A stretch of 64,000 bases of DNA from Caprimulgus europaeus (GCA_907165065.1 OU015524.1:33113295-33177294), one strand, 5' to 3'; counted from the stretch's first letter, positions 14,097 through 28,254 are shown. Translations and numbers: made by a program. Notes: generated by a model not told the origin, from the sequence alone.

Positions 14097-15905
14097 TATT
14101 TTGAAACATATAGGGTTATAGCCTAATGTGATAAAATCCCATTATAGGAAATGAATGCCATAGAACAGTTTTCAGATACCACTCTTAACTATCCAGAATA
14201 CACATATGAACCCATCTGTGAATGCAAGATTCATTTACATATTTAAATTGCATAACCGATTGAACAGTTACCAGACTTGTGTGCTCAGGTGGGGGATTAT
14301 TTTAACATCTACCTCAAATTGTGTGGATGCAGTGTAGGCGTTCTGCTGAGTTTATGACTAATATCCCTCAGGGGAGAGCTATGAAAAGGAGAAAATAATC
14401 TGTCAAGAACATACTTAACTTGATTGGTTTGAGCCTAAACATTTGAGCAGCCTTTGAACCTGAGCCGACCGAGATGGTTCCAGGAACCTTCTCTAAGACA
14501 AGCACCTCTGACTGCAGGTTCAGGATTGGCATCTCTTCCTTATTAAAGGAACATATTGTACAAGTAAAAGGATATTATGCTGGATCTGGAAAAAAATTTA
14601 CAAGTATGTAGTAAGTATGTGTTTAGATACTTAAACACTGCATGCACTACTTTCAGACATTACTGTGTATTTAGGGCATGACCTTGACTCAGAAGGCTAC
14701 ATATGGCAGAGTTTGTTTGTTTTTAAATTTCATTGCTTTTTACATTTCTCCTCACCCTCACCACTATCATGACTAATTGTTCCTCTCACTTTACACATGC
14801 ACTGATGGCATGCTTCTTCTAAGAGAGTGTAGACAGTCCATCTCTATGCGAAGAAGGGACAAATATTGGTTTGTTTTTTTAATAAAATGTTGTTTCTCCT
14901 CATATGCTAGACCTTGAGAGGGGAATGTACCTTCAGAAGTGACCAGCGCCCTTCAAATTCTTATCTAAAGGAATCCCACAGGAAACCTTGGAGCTCTTAC
15001 AAAAATTTAGGCTGTCTGTTATTTATCAGATTTACAAGGACACTAGTCTTTGGCTATCAAGCCCCCTTGGAGCCACCAACTGTCCTCTCCCCTTCTCCTT
15101 GTTTTTAACAGTAGAAGTAAACATTGACTTAAGTTTGCTTCGTGCTATCAGTCTGTAATACAAACAGGTTAACTGTAAATGCTGGCAAGATCTTAGCTCA
15201 GTATTAGCCCTGAAGCTCTGACATCAGCGCCTGGTTATGTCAAGTTATGGGCTCTCTAGCAACTGACAACAAACATTTGGACTCAGCCTTTACTGGGTGG
15301 GGAAACTGTAAGGACATCTTTCTCACTGTAACCTGTGGTCTGCTATCATTTCCCTGATTTGTTAGTCAGAGCCTTTAATGGGTGCACATCTCACAACATC
15401 TTCTTAGTTACAGTATTAATTTTTCTCCCATATGGAAAGACCATTCTACATTTCCTATATGGCTGGTTCTTGTGACAACCCAGAAACAGAAGTAACCTCT
15501 CATGAGAAACAACCTAGAAACTTATTACAAAGCTACCTTTTTAAGCATATATTTCAGTTGTTTCATTGTAATTATATGCACATAAAGCACAGCACAAACA
15601 TCCAATATGTAGGAAAGTTAAAAGAGATGGCTTGACAGATACAGCCTATTTTAGTATCTAAGGAGCAACTGAATTAAGAAACTATTCCTAGAGTATGATA
15701 ATACAGTTTGCGCTTCTCTGAGAGGAGACATTATTATCCCTCCCTGAGTGAACCTGGTTAGCATTAAAAAAGGCAAATAAAAACCTCAAAAATAACATTA
15801 TATAGAGTCATATGTAACCTGTCATCATGTTGGTCAGGTAAAGTAGTGAAAATTATGGCGATAGAGAATATTGTCCAGCAGAAATTGCTTCCCTTTCCCA
15901 TCTGG

Positions 15906-15957
15906 TTTTGTTTGTTCTTTTTTTTGTTTGTTTCTTTTGTTTTGGTTTTTTTTTTAG
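15906..15957 (+). repeat. T/G-rich low-complexity tract
   Basis: T runs interrupted by G (TTTGTTTG pattern) over about 50 bases. Confidence 0.8.
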
Positions 15958-16128
15958 TTTTCTGACCTACGGTAATTCACATGACCATGTCAGAGCTGCA
16001 TTCCCACAACTCAAAGCTCTAGTTAGTGGTAAATAATGCCTATAAATTAATTTGAGATCATTAGATAAAAGGTACAAAACCACCATATCTCTATTATTAA
16101 TTCCAAGATCTTCTGATGGTATATCTTT

Positions 16129-16263
16129 GGGCCAAATCCTGCCCTGTTTGCAACTCAGAGCAGGGTAAAAACTTTTTCAGCCCATGATCATTTGGTACTA
16201 CTTCCAACTTGCTTAAATTTGTTCTCTGTCCACAGCTGAAGAGTTCCTGACGAATCCAGCCCG
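16129..16263. mobile_element. Possible old MITE remnant with degenerate terminal inverted repeats
   Basis: It opens with GGGCCAAATCCTGCCCTG, typical of an archosaur/turtle inverted-repeat element, and 120 bases on ends in CGAATCCAGCCC, a degenerate complement of the first end. The interior is not recognisable. Confidence 0.35.
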
Positions 16264-18552
16264 TTTTAACCTAAGAGTGCTTGAGTTTATGATATGATTA
16301 TCTGTATAAATGTGCAGACCTACGTGGTTGAAGTTCACTGTTTTAAACAGTATATCTTCACATGTACTTCTCCCCAGCCTTCTTACCATATAATTTAAAG
16401 TGTTTTAAACAGTGACATTATTACAGTTGCTCCACTCACAATCCATTTTTCTACATTTTTACCTTGAGTGATCTCTTGTGTGCAATATTCTATAATAAAC
16501 AGTCCATGACAACAGAGATTAAGTGAGTTGACAACAGAGATGGGTCTGCTCCAAAACTCCAGTTCTGAATGTGTCTGAACTTCAGCGAGTTCAAAGTGAA
16601 GTGCAGGGCAGTGAAACTCAGCCTTTTCTCAAGTCTTTCTTTTCCTGACTTCATGGGTTCCTTTCAATTTCCGTGATACAAATTAGTCCTCACCTGGGTC
16701 ATTTGCATTTACTTCTCTGAAATACAATTTTAAATTGAAGGTGGAGCTGGGAGGAGCATCCTGCTAGCGCAGAAAAGAGAGATGGTGGTTTCGAAACAGA
16801 GCTGGTGGTTCCTCTTTTTCTTGCTGGTTGAAGGGGCACTATTCATCTCGCTGCCTCTCCTTCCTTAGCTGGCAACATGAGATTTCTTCTCCTCTTCCAC
16901 ACTTCTGCAATTGCTGATGCCCTTCTGAGAGCACAGAGAGCCACAGTTTCTGTGTTTGAATAGAAGTTATTCTCAGTACTTTGGCTCTGAAACACAGAAA
17001 CCCAAGGAACTAGTGTATTCTCTGACCTCTTTGCTATATTTTTTTCTTTTTTTTTAATTCTTTAACATACACTAATCCCTTGACAATATTAATGTTTTTC
17101 TAGGGAAAAGGGAACAATATTTGCTTTATGAGGAAGGTACAAGCAGCTTAGTAACCTGTGTGGTAACAGATTCTCATGAAAAGAGCCTCTCTAGCCTAGC
17201 ATGAACAAACTAATCTTCAGCAATAAGATACAAGACACAGCATTTTTAGGAGATTAGAGAAGGCCTTGGGCTGATCTGCTAAAAAGAAATTGAAGGGTGA
17301 CAGGTTACAGCCTTCTGGCAAGCCAAATAACATCCAAGAAACATGTGGTTCCATATATCACAAAATGAAATTTCTCAATTTTTAAAAGGAAAAGTCAACC
17401 TTGGTCATTATTTGTGCAGTTGAGATGGCAATGACATGATCCATTGGTAGGTGCCAAGAGGAGCCCTGCTGTGCCTGAGGCAGTTTGGGTGAGGTTCACA
17501 CTGGTGCTGCTCCTCCGATGCGCCCATCCCTGCTGGTAGCACCCCCCAAGGTAAGAGGTGCTGCCAGCACTGTGGCTGCAGAGAGGAAGCGCTCAAGCCC
17601 ACAGCTGGAGCAGGTGGAGGAGACCCCGCAGGGGCCAGCATTCAAAGCAACCTTGTTAAGCAGCACGCGTCTGCCAGCAGTGGCATGCCCCGTGCATCTC
17701 CTCAGTGCATGATCTGACATGCCCAGTGTCAGATCACATATAGCAGCTGAGATGTGGGCATGCATTCTCAAGATGATTCCCTCTGACCTCCTCCCCTCTC
17801 ACGTGATGCAATTACCCAGTAGCCTCGCTGTTCCACAGTTTTGACGGTTCAGAGGCCTGCAAAAGGTTGAGCCAGACTCGTTTTGTATTAAGGATGAAAT
17901 ACATCTGGGAAGACCATTAGAATAAGACCTGTCTCTCTAGAAGACCTGGAGGATTTTAGAGGTATGGAAGGCTTGTATCCATCCCCTGCATAAACAGAAT
18001 TTCTTTCAATAGATCAAACAGGTTCCTGTTTGGACCAATAGGAGAGGAAAAATCTTAATTAACAGATTGTTTGTTTTTCAATGAGAAGCTTGTTGGTTTT
18101 TGCTTGTCCTATTCCAAGACACTATTTTTGGAGAAATATATTTGCTTCGGCAAGTGCACTTGGCAGTTTTGAGCCATACCATCACAGCCACTGTACTTAG
18201 CCGAGCCCTTTTGCAGCAGGTTGGAAAGGCAGACTGATGCTCCGTGCCAGGCACTGTATATGACAAAATGTTCTGCTAACTATCGGTGCATGTACAGGTA
18301 CTCAAGCGGGAACATTTCTGAATAGAAACTGCACTGTCCAAGCATGAACAACGTACGGAGGTGGACCACTCAAACCAGACAGAGCAGTGGTGTAAAAGCT
18401 TTGCCATAGTAGTTGCAACCTTCATTCTTTGTCTTCATAGTTGAGTAGGCACAAGGGCTTCAGTGGTCCTTTCCAGACTGAAAAGAAATTTTTAAAAAAG
18501 AAAGATCCCCACCCCTACCAAATAATCTTTAGTTCTCTTTAATCAAGATTCT

Positions 18553-18640
18553 CTCATGTGCAGAAGTATAAAACAAGAGTCATATCCCACTTACAGCAAA
18601 TCTAAGGATTAAGTAGAACTCAGGTGCTGTATAAACCATA
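18553..18640 (+). mobile_element. Possible MIR-type SINE tail, + strand
   Basis: ATGTGCAGAAGTATAAAAC, then ATCTAAGGATTAAGTAGAAC and GGTGCTGTATAAACC recall the 'counts-down' 3' part of MIR (AAAATGGG..., GAGGATTAA..., GGTGCTATATAAA). The match is weak and could be chance. Confidence 0.35.
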
Positions 18641-20540
18641 TCCTGGCCCTGCTTACAGGGCTGAAATTCACTCAAGATTGTCCTGTGCACACTCCTTTAG
18701 TGAGAAAGTCAATACAAGGAATCAACAACCTACTAGTATTACCATTCTTATCCTCAGTATGAATCTGGTTCCACTGTCTTCCCTCTTGGCCCAACAAGTG
18801 TTGGTATTATAGCAGAGGCAACTTATCCAGCTAGAAGACAAGCTGGCTGCAGGATTGGCCATAGAGAAGATACTGTTAGAAGAAACAGAATATAAGAAAC
18901 TATCAGAGCTCAATGGGAATAAGTTGCGTGCCTAAAACTCCCCCCCCCAGGAGAACAATAAATCTTTCTAGTTTGGAGGACTTTTTAGTACAGAGGACTT
19001 ATAGCTCAGCTTTGTAAATGTGACTGTTTCAGTGGAGGGCTTTGCGTGCAGCAGGTGGCCTCTGTTGGTTTCAGTGGTTTTCCACAGGTGGCTAAAAGAT
19101 GATTTGCAAGTTCTGATACATTATCTGGCCTCGAAGTGGCCTCCCATATGAGAGATAATACTTAGTGTTACAGAAAGATAGGACTTTTTGTCTCCTTCAT
19201 TCCAGTTTCTGTGTAACCACCTACCCTCATTTTTACCCACTTTACCAACATATAATTTGGGTAGTTTAAAGAAATATAAATGTGCTGGGAGCAGGGAAAG
19301 TTCTACTGATGTTTTCCTCTACGACTGCATAATGTCTGCCTTTCTGTGGGGCTGCATTTAAAAGTTGGATCAGGTGTGCTGGAATCTCTTCTTCTACCCA
19401 GTCTGTTTAAAAACAGGCTTAAATGGTGTAAAGAGACTGACCAAAAAAGGCAGAGAACTGGATATGCAGCTTTGAAGTTAGTTTAGGAGAATATCAGTCA
19501 TTCTTTCCATTGTTATTTGAATGCTCTCATTACTGCATGGTACAGTGTATTCTTTGGAAAAGAAGAGGAGTGTATATGGGGGAACAGATTGGACAGTGTT
19601 ATAGTCTAAAGTTATTTGCTATTCACTCTGCGAGGTCCAACTGAAAACATAATTCACTGCAGTGACTAACTGAAAGGTGTGTGTTGCTTCTGTATGCATT
19701 GGCAAACTATCAAGCTGCTAGTGTGAGCTCTTCCTTACCCCTGCACCCTGGCCCTGATGTGGGGTACCCCCCTGTTGTGAGAAGCCTGTGCAGAACTGCA
19801 AAAGTCACACATGGAAAAGACTGAGAGGTTATCTGATCCATCTCCTTAGCACTGCCAGATTGCACCTTTTATACTATTCAAGGCATTTTTATTTTCCTCT
19901 TTTTTTTTCTCTCTCTGCCACTGTTTGAAGGTATTAAAACCTGCCATCCACACGGGAATGAATTCAGGCTTAATGTCTAAAACACGATCAATGTAACAAT
20001 ATTAGATTTCTCATACAGAAGACTGATGGACTCAGAGGCGTTCTCCACCAAGTGGAGACCAGAAGGAAAGGAAGGAAAAGGTTCAGATTTGAACAGGATC
20101 CTAGAACTTCTGAACTATCTGTTCAGAAACAGGTAAGAGTTTTCATCAAGAATAAATGGAGAAAAGACATTTTAGTTTAGACACTCCAGATATGAAAGCC
20201 AACTTTTTTCTGGAAAATAAAAATGATAGTGCCATCCTTTCTTACAGTGCCCAACTTACTGCAGTAGCAGCCTCCCCACTCTTTCCTGCCTGTGCAGGAC
20301 TACCTCAGCTTTTCTTGCTCATCTGTACTAGTGACATCAGGTATCAAAATCCCCTCTCTGCTTTACCTATGAGCACCAGTAATGTCCTTCCCACACTTCT
20401 CTGTTAACAGGTGCCATATTTCCACACATTATCATGATAATGGATATTCCAATTGTAATCTTTCCATGTTTCTCTCCAAGCAGATTTAGATGCCAGCATT
20501 GCAGCTTGCCCTGCAAGGTGTCCAACTATAAAGAAAGGCA

Positions 20541-20598
20541 AAGGAATTTAATCTCTCTAGATTTCATACAAGGAATTTAATCTCTCCAGATTTCACAC
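20541..20598 (+). repeat. Tandem duplication, 29 bp x 2
   Basis: The unit beginning AAGGAATTTAATCTCTC at 20541-20569 is repeated at 20570-20598 with two C/T differences. It is a local duplication with no sign of a gene. Confidence 0.9.
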
Positions 20599-23500
20599 AA
20601 GCCACCTGAACACTCCAGTAGAGAGCTGCAAAATAACTCACTTCTCACTGCTGAGAATAATTATTTGTTAGTTAACATATAATTGTGTAACTAAGGCCTT
20701 TCCCAGCATTTGAAGAAAATTTGAGAGACAGGTCTTCAGCTGATACATGCAGGTTTAATGATCTTGTCCCAAGTGCTTGTAAAAGACTAGTGTTGTAACA
20801 AGCCCAGAAATAAATGAGGCCTTGTTTATTAAGCAAGGCTGCTGTATTTGCAATAGAGAGCACAGTGCAAGAAAGACATTTCTGTCAGTTCTTTTACTCA
20901 GATGGCTTAGACATTGCTTATTTGTCACTTTTTAATAGCTCCGTGTCAATTATCAGTTTCTTGAGTCAAAATGAAAGCTGCATTATCATCTGTTTATAAT
21001 AGACACACATCGAAATAACATGCAACACAGTTAACGTCAGCTGTCAGATTCTGGCAACTTCTGTTTAGTGAAAGCAGCACAGCTTCCTCACTCAGCTGAG
21101 GAAAATGATGTTTTTGGTAGGGCAGAGGGAGCTGTCTCGTGGTCTGTTGTACACGTAGTACAATAATTTCAGCGAGGCAGCCCAAGCCTGCCCAAGAGCT
21201 TGTGACACAGTGGCAGTAATGCAGGGCTGTACACTCCAGACTACTTTTAGACTTATCTTGGAAGTGGTGGGGGAGGAGGGGTAGTTTCTGCAGGACACAT
21301 TTCTGCACTCAAATACGGGCTGCAGTAATCAGATCTCCCTTATGAAAATTAAGGGCTCCAGGCTTCTTGGTATGTTGCCAGGAGAGCCTTAACTTGGGCA
21401 AAATGTTTTTTCTCCTCCTTGCCCTGTGAAAATTTCATCGCAAAAGATGATGATGCAAATTGCTTTATAGGATCACAGACACACCTTTTATTAACTCTGA
21501 TTGACACTGAATTGCAAAAGACTGAGGGTGAGAGTAGGGAGTGAAGCAAGGGTAGAAGATGAGGCAGACCTAAGAGCCAGGCTCCTCAGCCTGGACAATC
21601 TTTATTGTTCCAAGTATCCCCAGTCAGTGAGAGTTCTCGAGCAAAGGCTGCTGACCTCAGTGTTTGCAGATTGGTCCCATTATTTGCATACACTTCCTTG
21701 TTCCAAAGAAATCTTAAACACATGCAAGAAAAGCACTGAATTTTCTTTCCTAACTGAAGCAATGCCATCTGCAGAGTTCACCTATCTCCTTACTGACTCA
21801 ATTTTTAAAAATAAATTAACCCCATGTAGTTTTTATTTCCTTCTCCTCCCTTTTTCTCCTCTCTTTGGCAAAAAAAAAATAGCTAATATTCAAAAGAAAT
21901 GTGTTGTGAAACCTCTAACAGCCTTCTAACCATTAGTTTCTATAACACACTTTGGCAATGCAATATTCACTGGGGACCTCTGGCTGGCTTAGATGGTCCC
22001 CTTGAGTGAAAGCAGCAGCTAGGGATGTTCATCTCTGTTTGAATGCCCTTAGAGAGCAGCACATCCCTTCATTGTGATGGGGTAAGTGTTCCCTTTCCCA
22101 TTCCTCCTCTCTCACTTTCCCCACCAACTGTTCCAGAGATTTTTGCAGATGTACCAGATCCCCAGGTATAGTGAGGGGTTGTCTGTTCTTATGCTTTCTG
22201 CCTTTCTTCAACTCTGATTCCTGCCAGGCCTCTCCAACACCTCATTACTGGCACCGTTGTGAGTCCAGCCTGAGTTACCAAGACTTCTCCATGAGCTTCT
22301 GAAGAGGAGCAGCAATGCAGGCAATCTGAATCTTCTCCCATTCATTCACCTCTTCCCCAGTGTCCCTGGACTTTGTTCCTATTCTGAGACCAACAGACCA
22401 TTGGACAGAATGAAGAACAGAGCACTACTGAGGTGCTACACAATATGAGAAAAACCTCCAGCACCTGACTTGCTTTGCCACCTCAGTCATGAGTTATCTT
22501 GCTATTGACTGTGATCTGCCACACACATCTCTGAAAAACCATTGAGAGCCAAGCGCATGATGCTAACTGTAAGACCAGGACCAGTGTAAGTTGTAACTTG
22601 CAGACAGCTTTTAAGCTTATAGCAGTGACAACAGCCTAGCTGTTGACCAAAGCACTAGACAAGGTGCATTTTTTCCTGATGTTCGAACACAGTTATTTTT
22701 GTGCCAAGTTGCCTCCCTCAAGTCGTATCTGCTAGTGACCTGGATCTGCTTGCTACTTCTACGCTGGGTTTTGGTATGTGGGAGGCACCATCAGAAGGCA
22801 ACAAACGGTGAAATCCAAGTTCCCTCAAAACCCTCTTAATATCTCTTCTGACAATGGTCTAGAAGGGTACAAACCATAAGTTAAAAGCCACAAACAGCTT
22901 TGCAAGCACTTCACTTGCAGTACAGCTGTGGGTGTTATGACTCAGCCTTTGCTGTCTTTTTTCCCCGTACTATATAAGATGGAGGAGGGGCCACAAAGGA
23001 CCACGTAACAGGTGAAAGGGCTGTAGAGGTAGACTATGCCAGGAACACTTGCCTTCTTACAAAACTCCTTTAAGCACAGAAGGAAGAGACACATGACTGA
23101 AGATAGTGTGGGCCATGACCCTTCTTTCACTCCAGCACACCAAGCACAAAAGCAACTAGTATCCATAGCAAAAAATGATTTGAAATTCATAATCCTTTAA
23201 CTGTATGTAGTCAGCTCTCTTGCTTGCTTCTTCAGTCTTTTTTTTCCCCCCCAGATAAGACTAAGCTATTCTTGCAAGCTGTTGCTGCAGGATTTGGAAC
23301 AGGAGAATAGATTATAAGAATATGATCCTTTTCAATGTTTTTAGGGTGCAAATTTGTCCTCATCTGTTATCCACAAGACTCTATTCACTCAAGAGGGAAA
23401 AAAAACCCAACATCAACATTATCTCTGCCTTTCCTTTGCCAAAATTAATGTGGTGACTTTGTTTCTATATAGGGAAGAGGTAGGTGGGAACAGCTCTTCA

Positions 23501-26500
23501 GGCATGTTGACTAACAAAACATGAATACTACACGCCGGGCATGGAAGGAAGCCCGATGCATATGTGGGAACTGCCTAGTCACACACGGGCCCTCCATTGC
23601 ACAACCTGGCACACAGACTTGCAGCTGCACAACCCGACTGGGAGACGGGGGAGGCCAGCAGCTCCTTGAATTCTCTGCTGTAATTTGTCCCTGTCACATT
23701 CAGGCAGATGCCATAACACTGTAGAAGACTTTTGCACCGTGTGACAGGAGACTGAAAAAAATGTTAATTTAAAATAACATTTGGGAAACAAGTCTTGGAG
23801 CAATGTGCAGACATTTATACATGTTACTATACACAAATAGAATTTAACTCTTCCTTAATGACACAAAAATAAGACTCGACAGTAGTGTTTTACATAACAA
23901 AATAAGACATTGTTGCATTATTCACTGGCTCTGTTACCATGGTGCTCAGCTACCCTGAACATACTATCTAGAATAGTAATATGCTCCAGGTATCATGACA
24001 GTAAAATCCAGTCCAGGACCGACATTGTGTGAGCTGGAGTTTTTTGTACAGCTGTGTGCTGAACTGTCTAGATCACTGACGTGAATGGCAGTGTGAAGGA
24101 CTATCATTAGCATTTGGTCCTACCGGTGTTTGTCTGCAAGACTGAGGTCATAGTGAAGCAAAAAGAGAAGGCCAGAGTCTTTCTTTGTAAAATATTTTGA
24201 AGGAAAGTGTTTCATCGTTTGTTCTGAAGATCCAGTGACTGCTGTGGATGGCCAAGGAATAAGGCAGTCAAAGAAATAAATTCAGAAAAATGTTGAAATA
24301 TCTGGACTTCTGATTAAAACATTTCTCTTGAACACTGTAGGTATCTCAGTGAAAAGCAGACAATCTAAATGCATATTTTGACTTGAACACATTACAGCCA
24401 TTCCACACAGGTATTGTACTCATCACCAGTTATTCATTAAGCAGCATGACTAACAGCTGTCATGTGGTGTTTGTTCACTCATTATCTGTCCATGGGTGAA
24501 GAAGTCTGTTGCAGTGGTATGCAGATTGTTTTGGTAAAGGTTTTTATTCTTTTATTATTATCTTTTTTTAGTATGTGCTACTGTACATTCCAGGCACAAA
24601 ACGTACTCTGTGTAAATACTTAGGCCAAGAGGTATGAACAATCCCATGGAGAATTTTTGAACCTTCTACAAATGTCTCATACAAAATTCTGAATCATCTG
24701 CAGACTAGCCTTACCCTTTCTGTACACACTGGACCATGCCAAAGAAACAAAACTGCTTGACACAATGGTACACCCCTCAACTTACTTAAAACCATACCTG
24801 GCTAAATGTGTAACACTTGAAATCAATGTTGGAGGTGTCCAAATTTCAATGGATAAAGAAAAGTGAAAGAAGCCGAGTTGACAGGCATCACCAAGAACAG
24901 AGTCGTCAACTAGACAAAAAACAGACTTCTGAGTGAAGAATAGCACAGGCCTGAAGAGAGGCTCATAGCTTATATTCAGTTCAACATGCAGTCTTTGCCA
25001 CTACATGACAGGCTTCCTTTGCCCAAATAATGTCTTTTATTTGCTCCATCTAAAACATTTTATGACATTTACTCATTCATTTCAGGCTGTTCTAGGAAAC
25101 ATCTGTACAGCAAATGTGTCTTAGACATACAACTTGGATGAAAGAGATTTCCTTTTGGACTGGACAGCCTGAAATAATGACCTATGCAAATAATACAAAT
25201 GATTGATACTTGTGGTATTGCTCACCACAATGCTATCTGCTGTTTCTCCCCTGATTTTTTAATGAGATTTTAAAGCCTTTGAGTGAATAACCCCAGCCTT
25301 TTCATTAACTTAGCTAGCATGAAAAGCTGTGGGGCCTATGTGGCAGGTGCTGTGGGTTAACAATAGGGGTACTGTTTAATCCAAGGGAAACAGAGTAGAA
25401 AAGGGCCATGAATAAAAGGATGTGGGATCTTTTATGAGGTCAGGAGAGGCATTTTAGATCAGGAGGTGCAAAGGGAGTCTGGCTACAGGAAACATTTCTT
25501 CTTGTCACACTCACTTGGACAGCAGCATGCAATTACACCTTGTAATTTGTTCTGCAAAAGACAAAGGAATCAAAGTGAAATATCTGAATGCAAGAAGTTT
25601 GTTGATACTCAGAGGATCACTTCTAGTTGTAGCAGTATTTGGCTACAGTTCCTTGGGGAATAAGCTATTCTTCTGGATGGTGTTCCTTACCAGGCTTGCC
25701 TCTTTGAAACTGGGAGAAACACAAGGAGAGCGTCTAACAAGTGCAATAGCATTTCAACAGGGAAAAGTGGTATGTGATTTTCAGGTTTGTTTGTTTTTAA
25801 ACACTGACTCAGTAAACTGAGAGCACTAATTACGCAATCAGTGATTGGAAGTTTAGAATGGAAAGTAGAAATGCTGAATCAAAATTACAAACAAACTTTC
25901 TATAAAATGCTTGAAAGTGGTTTTGCTCTCATCTGTGTTTTATAATTGCAGTAGGTTCAGGGTCACTTGTGTCATTCCTTGTGCCTTTAAGATAATGTTT
26001 CAGGGGTATAAATGGGCCTTTAGAGACTTAGAGACAGATGGAGAAGAGTACAGTTTCAAAATTTAATCAAATACCTTCTAGTTACGAAGCACAGATGTTC
26101 AGGGTCAGGAACACACAAGTGTAATATTGCTATAACGTGTCAAGCTACTGATGCTGCTGTTGGAATAACCTAACCATTTGCAGGTGACTCAGAATGTGTG
26201 AGACCACCAGAAGTAAAATTATATCATAGTTTGCCTATGGGAAGATTTCTTCGTCAATACTTTCAGTCACTTGTCATTAAGTATTTGCACACTATACAGT
26301 TTTTAACTTTAAATTTAAATCAGTAAGGGAGGCAATGATGGATGCTCACATTATTAATTCATATGGCCAATGGCTTTTCAAGTTTTGCAAAGGTCTTGGG
26401 CTAAGTGATAACACCTGGGAATAATTTTCATGTAGTAATGCATCATGAAATTCTTTTCTACTTAATGAAAAATTCTGCCCTACAACTTCATGAAACATCC

Positions 26501-28137
26501 CCCATTTTTGACTCCATAAAAAAAAGTTATTGTAGTTTGTCTATGACACTCATTATTTTTTAAATGTTTATTATGATGCCTTCTCTTCTGTAGCACATAT
26601 AAATGCTTTTTTTTTTCCTACTACAGTTTGGCAATCCTTTTCTCTTTTTAATGTTTCCTTTACATAACTGGGGAATCCCATGCAAAGACAGTGGTGCTGA
26701 TCACGTAACATGCTTGTGGATTTTGTGGTTTCTCCAGTCGTGCTTTTAGGCTGCCAGGAACCTCTTGCAGATGTATTTTCATTCAGCTTTATACATGGTA
26801 GTAGGAAGGACTGCTTAATGGCCATATCATTTTATGTGGGCAATCTCACAAGAGCATCCATTGGGCATGATTCTAAGTTTCACAGATAGGTGTCTGGATA
26901 TCTGCTAGCCAAGGCAGTTCCCTTGCCTTCTACATGCTCTCCTTTTTGTTTTCCCACACTCTTGCATTTTTTACTTGTTTCCTCCCTCTTTCCCATTGTC
27001 CTCCATTCTCCCTCCTCCTGTTGCAACTATGTCAGCATAAGAAATTTCAGCTTGCTCATTTCAGCCCTTTGGTGTGTGGACTCCAGGTGATGTACTTGTA
27101 CATCCCCAAATATTCAGCATTGATGCAGTTGATACGGAGAACTGTATTTTCGAGTGGGTTTTTTCTTGTTGCAGGGTGGGGCTGGAGAAGGCAAATAAGT
27201 TATCCCCACAAAAACAGTGTTTCTAAGATGAACCATGTCCACACCATGAGCCCTTTGCTGCGGTGCATCACACATCACCCTAACCTGTCACTGACTTGCT
27301 CTTTTCCTGACCCATTTAATCCCATTTCCAGCCTCGCTCATTCAAATCGGGTGGGTTACCTTCCTTCTGCTTTGAAGTGTGAACATTGAGGAGTATGCAC
27401 TTGTGCGCAGCTGTAAGCCACTCCTGGGAAGGGCTTTGTCAACATGGTGAGCTTCAAGAGACCTTCTGCCCAGATGGCGTTTTGAACATCTTGTAGGAAA
27501 TCACCAGCTGGGCTCTCTCCCTCGCCCCCAAACTCCCAGGCACAGACACGGGTGCATATAGGAACGTGTATTTATTGAATCTACAACACACATGAAGGAA
27601 GGGAGACAGTTCCTGCTGTGAAGGATCTGTAATACACCCGTGTAGACAACATCTCAAGAAAGGGGTGAAACCTGTCAACAGCCCCCTTCTTTTCTCCTCA
27701 GAGCTCTTGCTTGCCTTTCCCTTGTGCTTCACTGGAGCCAGGAAAGGCAGCTCTCATGTCACAGCCTTCCAGTGTTGAAAATGAGAAACTCTGCTGAACC
27801 TGGCAGCACGAGGGGAAAAGCAAAAGAAAATTGAGGGACGTTACCCCTTCTTCCCTTGACTCAGGGGAAAACATGGCTCTGAGTGCACCGACCACCCCCC
27901 CTCGGCGGGAAGGCGCCCGGTGCCGGGCTCACCTCAGTGGCCCCCCACCCCCGCTCCCAACGGCTGCGCGGGCAGGGCGGGAAGAGGGGAGGTCGCGGCC
28001 CCGGTTCCCCTTCCCTCAGGCGGCCCCTCTCGGGCGGGCGATGGCAGTGGTCAGACCCAGCCGCTGCTCTCCCGCCCCGGCGGGGCCGGGAGCACCTCGG
28101 GGCGCCCCGCTGGCCTTTCCCCCAGCGGCAGCCCCGC

Positions 28138-28194
28138 ATGCGCGGGCGGGTGGGGGGAGGAAGCGGGAGGGCACCAAATTCAAATCGCTGCTGA
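28138..28194 (+). other. Possible upstream ORF (18 codons) in the KCNK5 leader
   Basis: An ATG at 28138 opens an 18-codon frame ending in TGA at 28192-28194. It is the nearest ATG upstream of the KCNK5 start and is not in its frame. It matters only if transcription starts upstream of 28138, which is unknown. Its peptide is Gly/Arg-rich and looks like a composition effect, so any role would be in scanning control rather than a product. Confidence 0.3.
28144..28167 (+). promoter_or_regulatory. G-quadruplex-prone tract in the promoter
   Basis: Four G runs of three or more (28144-28146, 28148-28150, 28152-28157, 28165-28167) are separated by loops of 1, 1 and 7 bases, which fits the canonical quadruplex pattern. 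The tract overlaps a GC box in the CpG island. Folding in the cell is inference. Confidence 0.5.
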
Positions 28195-28234
28195 GGAGGG
28201 AGGGGAGAAAACCGGGGGAAGGAGACAGCCGGGG

Positions 28235-28254
28235 GGAGCGGAGCGGAGCGGAGC
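28235..28254 (+). repeat. (GGAGC)4 pentamer repeat in the KCNK5 5' region
   Basis: Four perfect GGAGC units lie within a longer purine-rich stretch (about 28190-28315) inside the CpG island, probably in the 5' UTR. Such a repeat is likely to vary in length between individuals. Confidence 0.8.

Larger units (their letters stand above)
1..27869. other. Upstream intergenic sequence, no recognisable gene
   Basis: This is AT-rich, non-repetitive vertebrate-type sequence with short chance open frames only. None of the longer ones (for example 26934-27389, 21501-21929, 10659-11027) resembles a known family or is assembled from plausible exons. In human the channel genes KCNK17 and KCNK16 lie on the 5' side of KCNK5 at a larger distance; no pore signature of either is present here. 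Individual repeats and hairpins are listed separately. Confidence 0.75.

Noticed and set aside
21501-21929. 142-residue open frame
   Set aside because: No recognisable domain; composition changes along its length and it ends in AT-rich sequence, as chance frames do.
26934-27389. 151-residue open frame
   Set aside because: Phe/Leu/Ser/His-rich translation of a pyrimidine-rich region without domain features or a family match.
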